Assembly (NCBI GenBank): GCA_028532985.1
Contig: JANCIK010000004.1
Span: 62,001 to 126,000, forward strand
Direction: 5' to 3'
DNA: 64,000 nucleotides
Source of the DNA: Stropharia rugosoannulata
Lineage: Eukaryota; Basidiomycota; Agaricomycetes; Agaricales; Strophariaceae
A program made the translations under genes and the position numbers. The notes beneath the pieces were generated by a model. The model was not told where the DNA came from and did no database searches. It worked only from the letters and a program-made list of their open reading frames with translations. Of this stretch, positions 1-11,973 are shown one piece after another (position 1 is the stretch's first letter; every line of letters begins with the position of its first letter).

Positions 1-162
1 ATACAACACCCGCAATCAAGGCATCTAGTGTCAATAATGGTGCATTCGGACACATCTTATATATTCCAAGAGCACTGAGGTACTGTAATCAATATGCAGT
101 GGCCTTTTTGTCTTGCTTGAAAGGATACTTAGATACTCTCGTAGATTATGACTCGAGCGTTA

Positions 163-770
163 CAGTCGAACCCCTTATAACCCATGCCCCCCAAAACCCA
201 TAACCCCTCATAACCCATAGAAAAGTCCTTCCACCGAGTTGGTAGGCGGGAATTTGCAGCACATAACCCATAGGTCTGCACTAACCCATAACCCATAGGA
301 TGTGAAGGTCAAGTATGGGTTTTGGTTCCAGCATAATTGGGGCTGGACTTACCAAATTATGACTCTGTTGGCCGAAATACCTTAAAAATCGCATTTCGAT
401 CCAAAATCATTACTTTCATACTGACTCTCGAACCAATTGATGCTCGGAAAACTAACCAAAAATGGTCTTCTTGGGTACAAAAACGAATTCAAGCTCCGAC
501 AGAGGGCATTTTATTGTCCGACAAAGAGCGGTAGGACAACAAAAAAGGCATTGAGTAACGTGTCATCGACAGACTGGAGCCATTCTTGTATAACGAAGAG
601 GTGTCATAGAAGCCGCGCGACAAGTAGAGCACAATTATTAGGAGTTTGAAAAAGTTGGAGTGTAAAATATTTTTAGTCTATTTTTATCGCACCTCTTGCA
701 ACCCATAACCCCTCAAAACCCATAGCCCGGGGTGATTCCGGATGGCTATGGGTTATGAGGGGTTCGACTG
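163..770. mobile_element. Short non-autonomous DNA transposon (MITE-like) with terminal inverted repeats and TA target duplication
   Basis: The left end at 163 begins CAGTCGAACCCCTTATAACC and the right end, read on the opposite strand from 770, begins CAGTCGAACCCCTCATAACC, so about 25 bp are inverted with two or three mismatches. A TA dinucleotide flanks both sides (161-162 and 771-772), the insertion signature of Tc1/mariner/pogo-type elements. Just inside both ends, a motif built on AACCCATAACCCCTC is repeated in direct orientation (about 195-221 and 700-727). The 608 bp body has only short open frames and nothing resembling a DDE transposase, so it would have to be moved by a relative elsewhere. 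The superfamily is inferred from the ends only. Confidence 0.8.
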
Positions 771-771
771 T

Positions 772-3371
772 ATTGTCTATACGTGCTTGCCAAGGGTATT
801 GGGGCCCTTACAAACGGTACGGCACCGGCATAGTTTACTACGATATGACCTCCATTACTTGATGCACTGCCTTCTGGTCCCTGGATGCATGTACCCATGG
901 CACAAAAAGGTAAATGCTAAGTCTTACCAACCTTATAGAGATTTATTAAGGCTCGAAGCAACCACAACGAAAGCCTTATCAAACACGTTGCCAGTGATGA
1001 CCTTCTATCAGATGAAGTCTGTAATGCACTGTGGTATTACCTACAAAGCGGCAGATGTTTCACACCGAAGTCGTGGCGCGCCTCCCAGTCTTACTAGAGT
1101 AACTTTACCACAGGTCATTTTGAATTCAAGTGTGATAGGCATGTATTCTCTAAGCCTTATCTTCCAGAATAAAACAGTACTCGGAGTTCACCAGCCCGGG
1201 TGTTTTGGGCGCTAATGTTCGGCATGACTCGCGTCACGAGTCGCAAACGGGCCTGCCAGTATTGGTGGCAGGACACCGACGGCTTGAACGACTGAGGTCA
1301 CTTGCACAGATGTATCTTCGAAATTTATCCGTCTAAATGAATGAGATTATTGAAAAGTGAGGAAGAACAGAAGGTAGGAGAGGGTATAACGCCATTGGAT
1401 AATTAACAAATCCGTGTAGGTGATTGTAGTGTACCTAATTTTAAGTCATTCCAAACATAACCTAGGCCATTTATTCCCAATTCCAAGTCGCTGCAGTTAA
1501 GTAAGGACAGTGCTAAGTATAATGAGCGTGTGCACTTATATCGGTCTTTGAAGGCATAATTAAATACTATACTCAAAGAAATATATGGGGTTGCTCGCAG
1601 GAACAAACATACTGGAAGACCTGCCATGTCGGTCATTAAATAAAGACACACAGTTACAAGTTCTCATTATACATTTGTATTTGTAGCATCAGCATAGTTT
1701 TGGCACACCTCAGTCATGGTACTGACCGACTGTCAAGACAAGCCCTGCCGGACAGTGCCGCCAGATTCCATCTTGCTGACGAACAATGCGACGCCGATGC
1801 CGAGCGCAATCAGGCGCAATCGGACTACAAATGCATGACGGCACGGTTAGCCAGGCTGCGGGCATCCATCTGATGGTGGATTCGATTGACTTAAGACTTG
1901 GCTTCGCAGGCACATACATATTTCCGGTATAAGCCAGTAGTGCAGTGCGGCCTCGCAACTATCCGGAAGGAGAAAGAGCGGTGCGGGTGCCTTTCCTTTA
2001 CGTCCTGAATGGGGAATGGGAAGTGCTTAAGTGTATTTTTGATCGTGTGCGTGTTTTGTATGTCTTGGATGTATGATACGGAAATTGCTTCATGGCCGAG
2101 TTTTATGCTCCACCGATAATCGAGGGCCTACTGTGACGGATCGTAAGTAGAGTATTTCAAGGCTTGTGGATGCGTTCTTGGAAAAAGCACGGCGTTTGTT
2201 CATGGCACGACCTTCGAACTTCGAAGAGATGGTATCGCGATCGAGCCTCGTCAGTGAGCTGCTTGAGCACGTCGAAAAGGACAGCGAGTTTTCTCCTTCG
2301 AATATACGTATAATTCCGACTATTAACAAGCATAAGTGACAATCATCTTATTAGGTCTGCAGACCAATCTTCATCGGAGGCGGCCGGGGCACCTATTAGA
2401 CAGAATAGAATAAGCATGTAGTCCCGTTTAAAATGGAATGTATGTACTTGATTCAACGGGGACACTACTGTGAGGATGGACGCTATCACGAGGTATGATG
2501 CCTATTTATTTATAGGGCGCGTGTGGACGCGGAATGTCGACTGAACGACACGACGTGTGCACGGAGAGTATGTCGTATAAGGAAACTTGTCGCATCTACA
2601 TGTTGTGGACACCACAGATGGATCTCAACTGTGCTCCAAAGAAGCAACTGCGAACCGCCGAGGCTCTTCCAGGACGACGAACGTGTCCGGCAGGTGCGCT
2701 GGCAATCAAAGCCTGCGCTTACTTCGCTCGGTCTGATCACCAGAGATGATCACCAGATCAGAGACGTATATATTACTTCTGCAGACAGCGAGCGAGCAGT
2801 AACACGATCTCGCTTCGGGCTGAGAGTCAGAGCCAGAGAAGCGCAGCGGCTATAAATAGCAGTGAGTTTGTAGACATTCCACGGTAGCGGCTTGAGAGCG
2901 GGTAGCATACCTGGGCTGTGCTGGACAGCGAAAAGACGCTCGAGATGAGTGCACGGGAGCGAGTGCTGCCTAGCCTGCTGCGTGCGGCGTAATTTATTTT
3001 GCGTTGACGCGCCACTAGGGAAATTACGGAGGCGTAGGCTGGCTAAGTACAGCCCGTCAGGGGCGCGGTAAAGCAGCTTGCACGGTTCTAAAGCATGATG
3101 ATCTGTGATAACGTCGGTCAAAAACAGCAGAGCAGGCGAGTTTCCAAGCACACCTGTGCCAAAACGGCATGGCATGCCCACGGCCTGTTTCATCTCGCAA
3201 TTTAGCCTGGCAGGGCACCATCTATGAATAACGTATCGACAGCGGTCGGACGACCCGCCGCGGTCGCGCGCTTATCGATAAGCTAGACAATGAATGAACA
3301 AGTGTATTGTGATAAGCACAGAAGACCAGAAGAACGCTGGAATGAATCCAGCCTGCTGGATCACAGTTCGC
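772..3371. other. Intergenic stretch without a supportable gene
   Basis: Only scattered short open frames of up to 157 codons lie here. None has a recognisable domain or consistent splice sites, and the longest begins inside the neighbouring transposon. A small nested repeat with both direct and inverted copies of GATCACCAGA lies near 2735-2765. The last few hundred bases are presumably the promoter region of the F-box gene at 3418. Confidence 0.5.
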
Positions 3372-3378
3372 TATAAAT
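3372..3378 (+). promoter_or_regulatory. TATA box of the F-box gene
   Basis: TATAAAT lies only 10 bp upstream of the first ATG (3382) but 46 bp upstream of the second (3418). Transcription normally starts about 30 bp downstream of a TATA box, so the transcript probably excludes the first ATG. This is why 3418 is chosen as the start. Confidence 0.5.
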
Positions 3379-3417
3379 GAGATGGAACGCCGGCTCGCTC
3401 GTGCACTTCCATCCACA

Positions 3418-5136
3418 ATGGCCCACCTCCCAGCAGAGTTGTACGACGCCATCCTTGCCCACCTCGCAGACGACACGCCTGTCCTACGCGCATGCTCGAC
3501 CGCGAGCCGCGCGTTCACACACCCTGCACAAGCTCGCCTGTTTGCGCACATAGTTCTGCACTCACCGTCGCTCCAGACGTCTCGCACGGCACCGCGTCTA
3601 CGGCGCGTCTTCACACGAGCGCCACACCTCGCACTGCACGTCCGCTACCTCGAGGTCGCCGGGAGGGAGACGCCGGCATTCGCGTTCAGCGCGCGCGAGG
3701 ACGCGTTGATGTTCTGTCTTCCGCTGATGACGCGCCTACGCGCGCTGAGGGTGGGGTACAGGATGGACTTGAGGAGGGAGTGCCTGCTGTTCCCAATCCA
3801 GCCGTCAGCTGCGGAGGCGAAAGAAAAAGAAGGACCGTGCCTAGCACACATACTCGCGAATACGTTGAGTCTGCCCACGCTCGAATTTGTCGAGTTCGCA
3901 CACTTGCCTCTCGAGTTCCTTTCGCACTGCCAGAGCCTGCGGGCTCTCGCGCTGCAGGACCCCGACAGTGGCGATGCCGTCGTGCGCGAATGGCTTGCCG
4001 CGCGTTCGTCGAGAGGTGACCAAAACTACACGTCAAACATCCAGTACATACCGCACCCGGAATTCGAGATAAAATTCCAGCGACCGGTACTGACAGCGCT
4101 CCGCCTCGACTGTACCTCGACGGAAGTAATCGAAGCCCTCCTCGAGAGCGGACAATCTTTGGACGCCTTGCAAAAATTATCTCTGCGAGGGCTGTCGTAC
4201 ACCGACACAGACGCGCTAGCGGGACTGGCCACGCTCTTCACCGCATGCGGAGACTCGCTCGAGGAGCTCGAGATTGACGAGCCGAAGGTACGCTGTAAGT
4301 CGAGCTCGAATTTAGTATCCTGTCCTCAGAAGATTAGACCAAACTAACCTATTCTGCCGAAACCCACAGCCTTCGCGCGCGTCCTGTACCCAAGCCGCGC
4401 TTCGCCCGCACCCCCCTCTCTCCCGTGGAGCGCCCTACGGGCCCTCAAGTCCCTGCGGCTTAACCTCGCCTTCCCTACCTCCGGTTCCTCGTCATCCAAT
4501 TCGTCCGATTTCGACTCCGATGCCGACGACGACTCCGATTCCGAGGACGGCACGTTCGCCTCGTCCATGTCTTCGTCCTTCACAGGCAGCACAGCATCCG
4601 ACGACGAGCAACCGACCGACGGCCGTTCAGTCGCAGGGCACCACTTGCTCTTCCTCGCCCACGTCCTTGCCTCTCTTAGCTCTGCACCTTCCCTCTCGAC
4701 CTCCATTCCCCAAACCTCCCACATGACTAAGAATTTCTCCCAAAATCAAACATCGATACCCATCCCCTCAACTCTGACAACCCTGACCCTTCAAGACCAC
4801 ACGCCCTCAGGATGGGACTACCCAACCGCGGACATCTACGTTTCCTCCTGGTCGCGAATTCTGACTTTACTGTCTTCACATGCCCGGTTCCCCACTTTCA
4901 AAACACTAGTAGTCGATTCGAAGAGGAGCGTGACGCAGAAGATTCAGGCGCAGGTCTTAGACGCGGGATGCGGGGTGAGAGTCGAGCGCGTCTCTGAAGA
5001 AACGGGAAAGGAAGGATGGCGAGTGCATGAGCGCCCGTTCGCGGTGCGTCTCGGCCCTGGCCAGCTTCCTGGCAAAGTTGGGAGGTCCTTCCTTCGGACA
5101 TTATTTGGGTATGACTGGCAGGCATCCGATATTTAA
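3418..5136 (+). CDS. F-box protein with a leucine-rich C-terminal region
   Basis: The protein has 535 residues from this start (547 from the ATG at 3382). Exons are 3418-4294 and 4370-5136, with a 75 nt GTAAGT..CAG intron. The N-terminus has an F-box-like segment (AHLPAELYDAILAHLADD, then a run ending in ARLFAHIVL), which in this family binds Skp1 of an SCF ubiquitin ligase. The rest has leucine-rich, LRR-like periodicity (for example LRALALQDPD and LQKLSLRGLS) and would select substrates. An acidic serine/aspartate-rich stretch follows the splice junction. A nearer GT at 4288 would leave the second exon out of frame, so the donor at 4295 is preferred. The substrate is unknown. The family is strongly expanded in agaricomycetes, so a one-to-one assignment is not possible. 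Confidence 0.85.
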
Positions 5137-5462
5137 GTGCCCATGTACACTCCACATCAATTTGTATGCTTTACATTTACTGTACACCTACTTTGCATTG
5201 CATGGCGATCTTGAATATTCTTGTAACAATTTTGATATGCAAGGATGTTCTATGTTTTCGGAGGGACCCAACAACACTCCGCAAAAGAATCTAATTGTGT
5301 ATTAAAGGGACATGTGAATATAACCAACCAACGGCGAATCTATCGATACGGTATGAACGTATGTATAACAATCAAGATAAATCTCATCTTGTCCAGTATA
5401 TAAAACTTCATTACATCCATCCACCTCGACCAACATCAGACGGCAATGAGGCTACATTTAAT

Positions 5463-7225
5463 CTAGTAGTGGTGGACCTGTAAAAGCATAAGAAGTTTTA
5501 TCCCAAATGACATAAGCCAATACTGACCTCCTCGCGCTCGCGTCCCCTCATGAAAGGTGGTTCAGTGCCCTTGTAGTAGATATCTGTCCACAAGTCCTTG
5601 AGCAGAGGTTCGGGGCTGGCTTTGGCCTCTTCCACTGCCGCGTCGACCTTGGCCTTCGCCTCCTTATCCAACGCCTTGAGCTCTTGTTCAGTAGCAAGAC
5701 CCCATTCCTCGATGTTGCGTTGCAGGCCACGGATAGGATCCTGCGTTGAGCGCATACGCTGAACCTCCTCACGAGTGCGGTAGGTTGTGCCAGGGTCGGA
5801 CATGCTATGAGCAGAAATTAGAAATCATTCTACAACGAAATTGGAGGGACATACGAGTGGCCACCGTAGCGGTATGTCACAAATTCAAGCAGAAGAGGGC
5901 CGTTCTGGTCGTCAACGGCCCACTTGCGGGCATATTCGACTGCGCGCTTGGCTGCGATGATGTCCATTCCGTTCACCTAGCGCAAGTAAAGACACCATAT
6001 CAGCATGTAGCCACGTGTCAGTCATTAATAAGAAAATTATGGATTGCGAAATCCGCGAGTATAAAGATTGCCAACGAATAGACGTAGCGATAGAAATAGA
6101 TAAGGGGTACGGTAATAAAAATACGGGACATCGGCTGGGGCCGCGTTGCTCCGGGTAAACAAGGGATAAGGTAACATACCTGGAGGCCAGGAATCTTGTC
6201 GCCACGAGTAAAGTACTCGGTGTTGGAAGAGCTGCGGGCGGCGGACGTACCCATTCCATACTTGTTGTTCTCGCAGACAAAGATAGTGGGGAGGTTCCAT
6301 AATTTAGCCTGAAAAGAAAGATATTACTGCACGGTCCATGAAAAGGTGCATATATGCATACCATGTTGAAAGCCTCGAACACCTGTCCCTGGTTGCTAGC
6401 GCCATCACCGTACAGAGCGAACGTGCAGTTCTTCTCGCCCTTGTATTTCTGAGCGAAGGAGACACCTGCGCCGACGGGAACCTGAGCGCCGACAATACCG
6501 TTTCCACCGAAGAACGAAGGGGTGAAGATGTGCATGGACCCGCCCTTGCCGTGCGACATGCCGATCTGGCGCCCGAGAAGCTCACCAATGACACCTTTAA
6601 TGGTGCCCCCGCGCAGGACTGCGAAGGGATGGCACCGGTAAGCGGTGATGACGCGGTCTGAAGGGGTGATACCGTGCTCTAGTCCAACAGAGACCGCTTC
6701 CTGTACTAGATGTGTGAGTACCAGCGCATATATGCAACCAAGACATGAAACGCACCTGGCCAATGGCAAGATGACAGAAACCACGGATGAGTTTGGCCTT
6801 GTAAAGCGCGTCGGCGGCCATCTCCATGCGGCGCATCGTCTGCATCTGCTTGTACATTGTGAGCAGCTCGTCCTTGGTCACCTGCACCTCAAGTTCGGGG
6901 GCCTCGCAGAGGTACGACCTGAATGAGTCCTCATGCAGCCGCACGGTAAAGGGTTCCGACAGGTCAGAGGGCTTCGAGCGCAGCTCGGTCGACGCGGCAT
7001 CTGTCTGAACGTTTCTGGCAAAGGCAACAGGGGCGCGGAGGAAGGCAGAAGTGGGGTGGACCTGGGTACAAGAGCATACAGTCAGTTAGGCTGGTACATG
7101 CAGGGGTCGAGGCTCGAGCGAGCCAAGTAGGGGGCTAGAACGAGTGCATGTGCCCGCCCGCTCGTCGGGGAAGGAAAAGGACGTACGAGCTTGCCGGTGA
7201 GGCGGGTGCGCGCCAATGAGGCCAT
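5463..7225 (-). CDS. PDA1: Pyruvate dehydrogenase E1 component subunit alpha, mitochondrial
   Basis: This is the thiamine-diphosphate-dependent decarboxylase subunit of the mitochondrial pyruvate dehydrogenase complex, working with E1 beta to feed acetyl groups to E2. Seven exons (7187-7225, 6756-7061, 6362-6700, 6180-6308, 5855-5976, 5528-5804, 5463-5477) give 408 residues, the usual length. The first exon encodes only 13 residues of a basic targeting peptide, which continues into exon 2; the last exon is 15 nt and encodes VHHY and the stop. The thiamine diphosphate motif starts at [16 protein letters not shown] and ends at VCENN across an intron. The regulatory loop reads YRYGGHS followed by MSDPG, retaining the serine phosphorylated by PDH kinase in animals and yeast. 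Other conserved blocks are [11 protein letters not shown] and [19 protein letters not shown]. It looks fully functional. Confidence 0.96.
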
Positions 7226-8587
7226 TTTTGAGAGAGTTGGTGGGGAGGGAGGAGGGGACGGGATGCGACGTGGACGGGAGCGTAAAGAAAGCAGGAAAGA
7301 ACAGTTGGGGACCCGTATCCCAAAATTTATTACGCAATAGCCAGCAATGCAAACAGTGGGGTGACATTCCGCCGTGGGAACTCTGCGGCCCGGCGTCCTC
7401 CTCTTTCCTTTCTACCGTCATGACTCCCAACGTCGGGTAAGCCGTAAATCTACCCCTCTCTAATATCTGTCTTCTCGTCGTCAACATTTATATACATACA
7501 GCCGTCAAGCTGCGTCTCTCGCTCTACTCTTTCCCTTCAGGCATTTGTCCTCATCGACGTCATATTGACATCTGTCTGCGCGGAGTGCTAGAACGCGGGC
7601 GTATATGTTCGCAAGAGGAGGGTTTCTGTGCAAGCCTCTAAGTTTCTCCAAGACATGATATTGCATTGAGCTTACTGTCTAGTCCATTACTGTAAGCCTA
7701 TCATCCACTGCCGCATTTTCGCTCTGTTGTATCTGATAAATAGTCTTCATAGTTTCTTGTACACCCAATCGTCGCAATGCCATTGTGCAACTTCGGTGCC
7801 GTCCAGCTATGAGAAGCCCCACAGTGATCTGCATCTCCTCATATAGCTGGTGCACTTCATTTGCCGACGAGATCCAGCAAGATTTATGCGCTGCTTTTGC
7901 TACTGCATATAATTACCTCAACGATAAAGTTGCCGGGACCCAGATGCTCTGCACTCTATTTTATTCTCCGGCACTCGTCACTCGCGACGCGACGGCCTTC
8001 TCGCGTATAATTTTTGTGACTATAATTGCATAATGCCTCATGAACACGAATTATCTTCGTATCGCAGAAAAACGTCATAAATCACACATCCGCTTCTCAC
8101 CTTTGCGCCGTGCCAGGAAACCGTTGGCTGAGGCTAAATATACCAAAATACGACCATAAGCCACCAGCCTTGTTCGACGCCAGCGGTTGTGTTGTATGAA
8201 TCCTGTTCGGTATGTTGCCTTTTAACGATACAGTTTACATACACATGGGCTCATGCAGTCTACAGGGTTGTTGTTATATTACAACAATGGCTGAACCTCG
8301 AGTCTCTTCTTTCAGATCAAGACAGAAGCGCGTATCCTGGCGATACGTGAAAGTCTGGACACATGTTCCTAATTGGCCTATAAACTCGTATTCAAGAACA
8401 AATTCAAGGAAGTCATTTCGGCGCGCCACTGATGTCCTTCAAAGGCTGCAAGTCCCTACACGAGTATGTGCGTCTCCAGCTGGCTTCTTGTACTCACGGT
8501 GTGCATAGATACACCATCCGAACAGCTACATCAATTATAAATACATCATTTTCCGACCACCCCTCTGCGCTTTATCCTCGTATCAAT
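7226..8587. other. Intergenic region between PDA1 and the F-box remnant
   Basis: Nothing codes convincingly here. It contains the upstream region of PDA1 and a TATA-like TATAAATA at 8537-8544, about 44 bp upstream of the F-box remnant's ATG. Confidence 0.5.
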
Positions 8588-10188
8588 ATGGTCAACGCAC
8601 TCCCTAAAGAACTCTATAACACCATAATTCCCTTCGAGTAGCTTCCGAGTCACGCCGCTACCCCCGGCATGCAGCCCAAGGCCTTCTCTTCGACTATGTC
8701 TAGCTATATCCACTCTGCACCTGCAGCTCGATTGGCTCATTGCCACCCCCTTCCTCCCCACTACCAATTGTTCCTCTACGGCCGACCGCCTAGGGCTGGC
8801 TCCAATTCCTCGTTTCTGCGCTCCATATTGCAGCACACGTCACGCAGCTCGAGATTCATTTCTTATCAGCCTCAGAGCTCTCATTATGGTCAGGGTGGGC
8901 CCCGCTCCCCAGGCTCCTCCCACTTTTGCGCTGGCGCTCTCTGATTCTGCGCACGGACCAATGGCACGACCGCGGGGTAGGAGGCGGTGGGTTAGTGCCC
9001 TTAGGCATGATTTATGCCGATATGACGCGTCGGGGACTCATAGCGCTTCGGGCGGCAGTCCCAGACCTGCCTACGCAAATCGATAACGAAAATGAATACG
9101 AGCATTATGTATGCGCATGCGCAGTGCGTGGTGCCTTTACACACACGTTCGAATTCTTGAAGTTGTATGGGTTGATCTATGCTCGAGCTTCGCGATGGTG
9201 TCGGAGCGAAACTGCGAACGTCCAAAATCAAGGAACTCCACTCATCTAATCTTATGTATGTTGCCACATCTCTCAATACATTCGGAGCCGATCCACAGCA
9301 CCGGGCAACAAGTTCAGATGTATGCTTCACTCCGGAAAGACTGTCAGTTGATATCGGGATCGTCGACACATTTGCGTGGTCCAGGTACTAGAATCCCCTT
9401 GTCCCCAAGGTGCTCCGGGTTCACGCGATCTCTCTGCTCCACGTTCGCCAGCTCTCGTTTTCCTATTCTGCGACCTACGGCTTGGAGGAGCTTGCTTTGT
9501 ATATACCCTTCGACGACGAAAGTGAGTGAGTCATTGCAGCACACTTCTATCAAAAAGGTTTGACAATGGTCGTCCCTTACAGTTCTCCTCTCTAACCCGA
9601 TGTTCAGGCGAAATCGACGCTGCTCCCTGGCTCGCCCTACTCCGCCACCTACACATCTGCCTCGCGCCGCCCCCCGCGGCGGCGTTCGCCAGCGAAGTGG
9701 ACAGCAGCGAAGTTATGGTCGAAGCCCTTTTCTGTCTTTTGAGTACATTGTCCTCCACACAGCCGAGCGCGCTGGAGCGGTTCATATTGATCCTGCCCTG
9801 GCCGTTCTAGCACGAAGACGCATAAGTGGGCAAACCCCAACTCCTCCCGGACCGCCAACAGCGACAGGTACGCCCGCTGGTCCTGATGAAGGGGCGGAAC
9901 TTCCACCGCGCTGTATCCCAGATTGGCTTCCTCTCGTCGAGCATTTCGACGAGTCGCTGTTCCCGTAATTATGCTCATTTCTGGTACACATCCAGCGCCC
10001 TAGCGATCCGTGCAAGACAGTAGGAGAAAACATTGCGTTGGTCGACAGCCTGATTCACGAAGTAAGACTCTATTTTTCTTGCTGCCGGGTAACTAATTCT
10101 GACCTAATGGTATAGAGCTTGTGTGGTGATGTGCAACAGGGAAATAATTTCTACATCCGGGTCACAACCGACACCGATGAGAAGTGAC
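8588..10188 (+). pseudogene. Decayed F-box/leucine-rich gene
   Basis: The reading frame starts with MVNALPKELYNTIIPFE, a typical start of agaricomycete F-box proteins, and then meets a TAG at 8639. Downstream, fragments with the same leucine-rich character are found in different frames: SLILRTDQWHD near 8945, APWLALLRHLHICLAPPP near 9625, and ALERFILILP up to about 9795, after which the sense appears to continue in another frame (PALAVLARRR). A plausible terminal exon with donor GTAAGA at about 10060 and acceptor TATAG near 10115 ends at TGA 10188. A TATA box is still present at 8537. A stop plus at least one frameshift argue for a pseudogene. Unrecognised introns could explain part of this, so the call is moderate. 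Confidence 0.45.
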
Positions 10189-10298
10189 TTGTTCATGGGG
10201 TCAGCATGCTGTACAGATCATAATTTCAAGCGTACCAGCCGGAGATCATACAAAGAAAATGTAAAAGGGCGCTTAAATTAAAGGACAACTGCATAGTC

Positions 10299-10314
10299 AA
10301 GCTTAATCTGAATG
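10299..10314. repeat. Left target-site duplication of the non-LTR retrotransposon
   Basis: AAGCTTAATCTGAATG is repeated exactly at 26063-26078 immediately after the poly-A tract. A 16 bp direct repeat flanking an A-tailed element is the product of target-primed reverse transcription. Confidence 0.93.
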
Positions 10315-10725
10315 GAGCTCCTTGACCCCGAACCACCATGTTCACGGTTTTCCCACGCCCACCATAGCGTGGCTCCAGGCAAGGTCGTAACGGTGCCCAC
10401 GTACAAGAGAGACCTAAGAGTAACTTAGAGCCCCTCTGTACCTCTGCACTCGGCTACGAAGCAACACCAGCAGCTCCCTGACACACACAATCCAAACGTG
10501 TCCGATCTACGACACTACTCATGGATTAACCCGAGCCACCCCGAAATACTGCGACATTTAAGACCCCCATCCCCCCCCTTAGACACTGTTGTTCTTATTG
10601 TAGAACGCTATATACAACAAATGCCAAGAGCGCCCCATTCCACCACCTAGTTGCTCCGCCGCTGCCTGTACAGTGCTGCTCTTAAAAAAACTTGCCACTG
10701 AGGTGGAAAACCTCTGTTTGAACAA

Positions 10726-11448
10726 CTAAGCCTGTAAGATGTCCGTCAGCTGAGAAAGTACATGTCGATTGTACACACTTACCAACGCTGCTTGCAACTG
10801 AACGTCGAAATTTGCCACTACATCTGTAATATGCTGCGCAGCTTGCTCCTCCGTCGATGCGTCGAGTGCCCCGGTACTACTGCGGACCCGATAAAGCCGG
10901 CGAGTCGCCGCGCGAAGCTCGGCTCTCCTCTCGGCACGCTGCCGAGCTTCGTCCGAGATATATCCTTTGATAGCCGGGAAGTAGGGCGTCGTCTCCGTAA
11001 GCCATGGCCCTAAAGCCCAGTAATACAACCTTCCAAGTAAGCCCAATTTCGCCCAGACAAGTGGCAAGAGCAGTACCACCCTCCCCGCCTGAACCTCGCC
11101 TGGCCCAAAACACTGTGCATCCATCTCCACAGAATAATGCACCCAGTTTCGCTCCCTAAGCACAATGCTGCCCAAACGCCCAGCAAACCCTTCCTTATGA
11201 CGAAACCCCTCCCCCCCCATTACCTGTGACAGTAACGGGAAAGCGGCTGCCCTCTCCATGCCAACAGCGCCAAAGAGCAGCACAATATGCGTACCACCCC
11301 CTACACCCTCTGACATAGCCCCCTCAGACATATCCTCCGCCTTCAGAGTCACGCCCACCCCAACATGAGCCCTATCCTCGACAGACACCACGCCGACCTG
11401 GATATACCGTGCCCCATTCATGTTGCTCCCCTCCTGATATCGTAACAT
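10726..11448 (-). CDS. Antisense open reading frame in the LINE 5' region, unknown product
   Basis: A 240-codon frame runs opposite to the element's own genes. A second in-frame ATG (MNGARYIQVGVV) lies ten codons in. The product has a hydrophobic stretch (RVVLLLPLVWAKLGLLGRL, GPWL) followed by a charged, probably helical C-terminus rich in arginine and alanine. I recognise no family. The antisense strand of an A/C-rich sequence is poor in adenine and hence poor in stop codons, so a frame of this length may be fortuitous. It could also be a captured host fragment or an element-encoded antisense product. Confidence 0.3.
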   Translation of the reverse strand: MLRYQEGSNMNGARYIQVGVVSVEDRAHVGVGVTLKAEDMSEGAMSEGVGGGTHIVLLFGAVGMERAAAFPLLSQVMGGEGFRHKEGFAGRLGSIVLRERNWVHYSVEMDAQCFGPGEVQAGRVVLLLPLVWAKLGLLGRLYYWALGPWLTETTPYFPAIKGYISDEARQRAERRAELRAATRRLYRVRSSTGALDASTEEQAAQHITDVVANFDVQLQAALVSVYNRHVLSQLTDILQA

Positions 11449-11968
11449 ATCAAATGGCCAACTGGTGATTGCAAATGAGTGTTGTGATGTATAGATGTGT
11501 TGTATTCCCCTAGTGCAAGTGAATGACGATTATCCTGTGCTGCTAGAAATGAGAGTGAATATGTATAAGAAACAACCCCAAAATAACAAGTGAACCAGGC
11601 TTTAATACCCCATGCCTCACGCCCTAAACATGCCCGATTCGTGCCACGTTACTATATCCTACTGGCCAAAGGCCAAGTGCCTGACCCACAATAAGCCCGT
11701 AACACCAACCAAACAACCCCTGCGCCCGAACCCACACAAAATCTACCACCCTAAACTGCAATACACTGCCGCCCGCCCCAATCGCTATATGATATGCTAA
11801 CCCTACGCGCTACATGCCTTAAATGGAAAGGCCCCTGAACGCGTCACTGTGTCACGAGACCCACGAGACAACGTCACACATCACACCGTGTGAAAATGAC
11901 GCATAGCCTGAAACCGATAAACATACTATGAACTAAGCAACCTCTAACACATACGATAGCATCCAGAA

Positions 11969-11973
11969 CAGCC
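11969..11973. repeat. Left 5 bp target-site duplication of the copia element
   Basis: CAGCC directly precedes the 5' LTR and recurs at 17304-17308 directly after the 3' LTR, as expected for integrase-mediated insertion. Confidence 0.92.

Noticed and set aside
742..1215. 157-codon plus-strand frame
   Set aside because: It begins inside the inverted repeat of the 163-770 transposon, has no domain character and no supporting splice or promoter signals.
3382..3417. Start of the first F-box gene at the upstream ATG
   Set aside because: The TATA box lies only 10 bp upstream, so this ATG is probably not in the transcript; the 12 extra residues are not part of the F-box.
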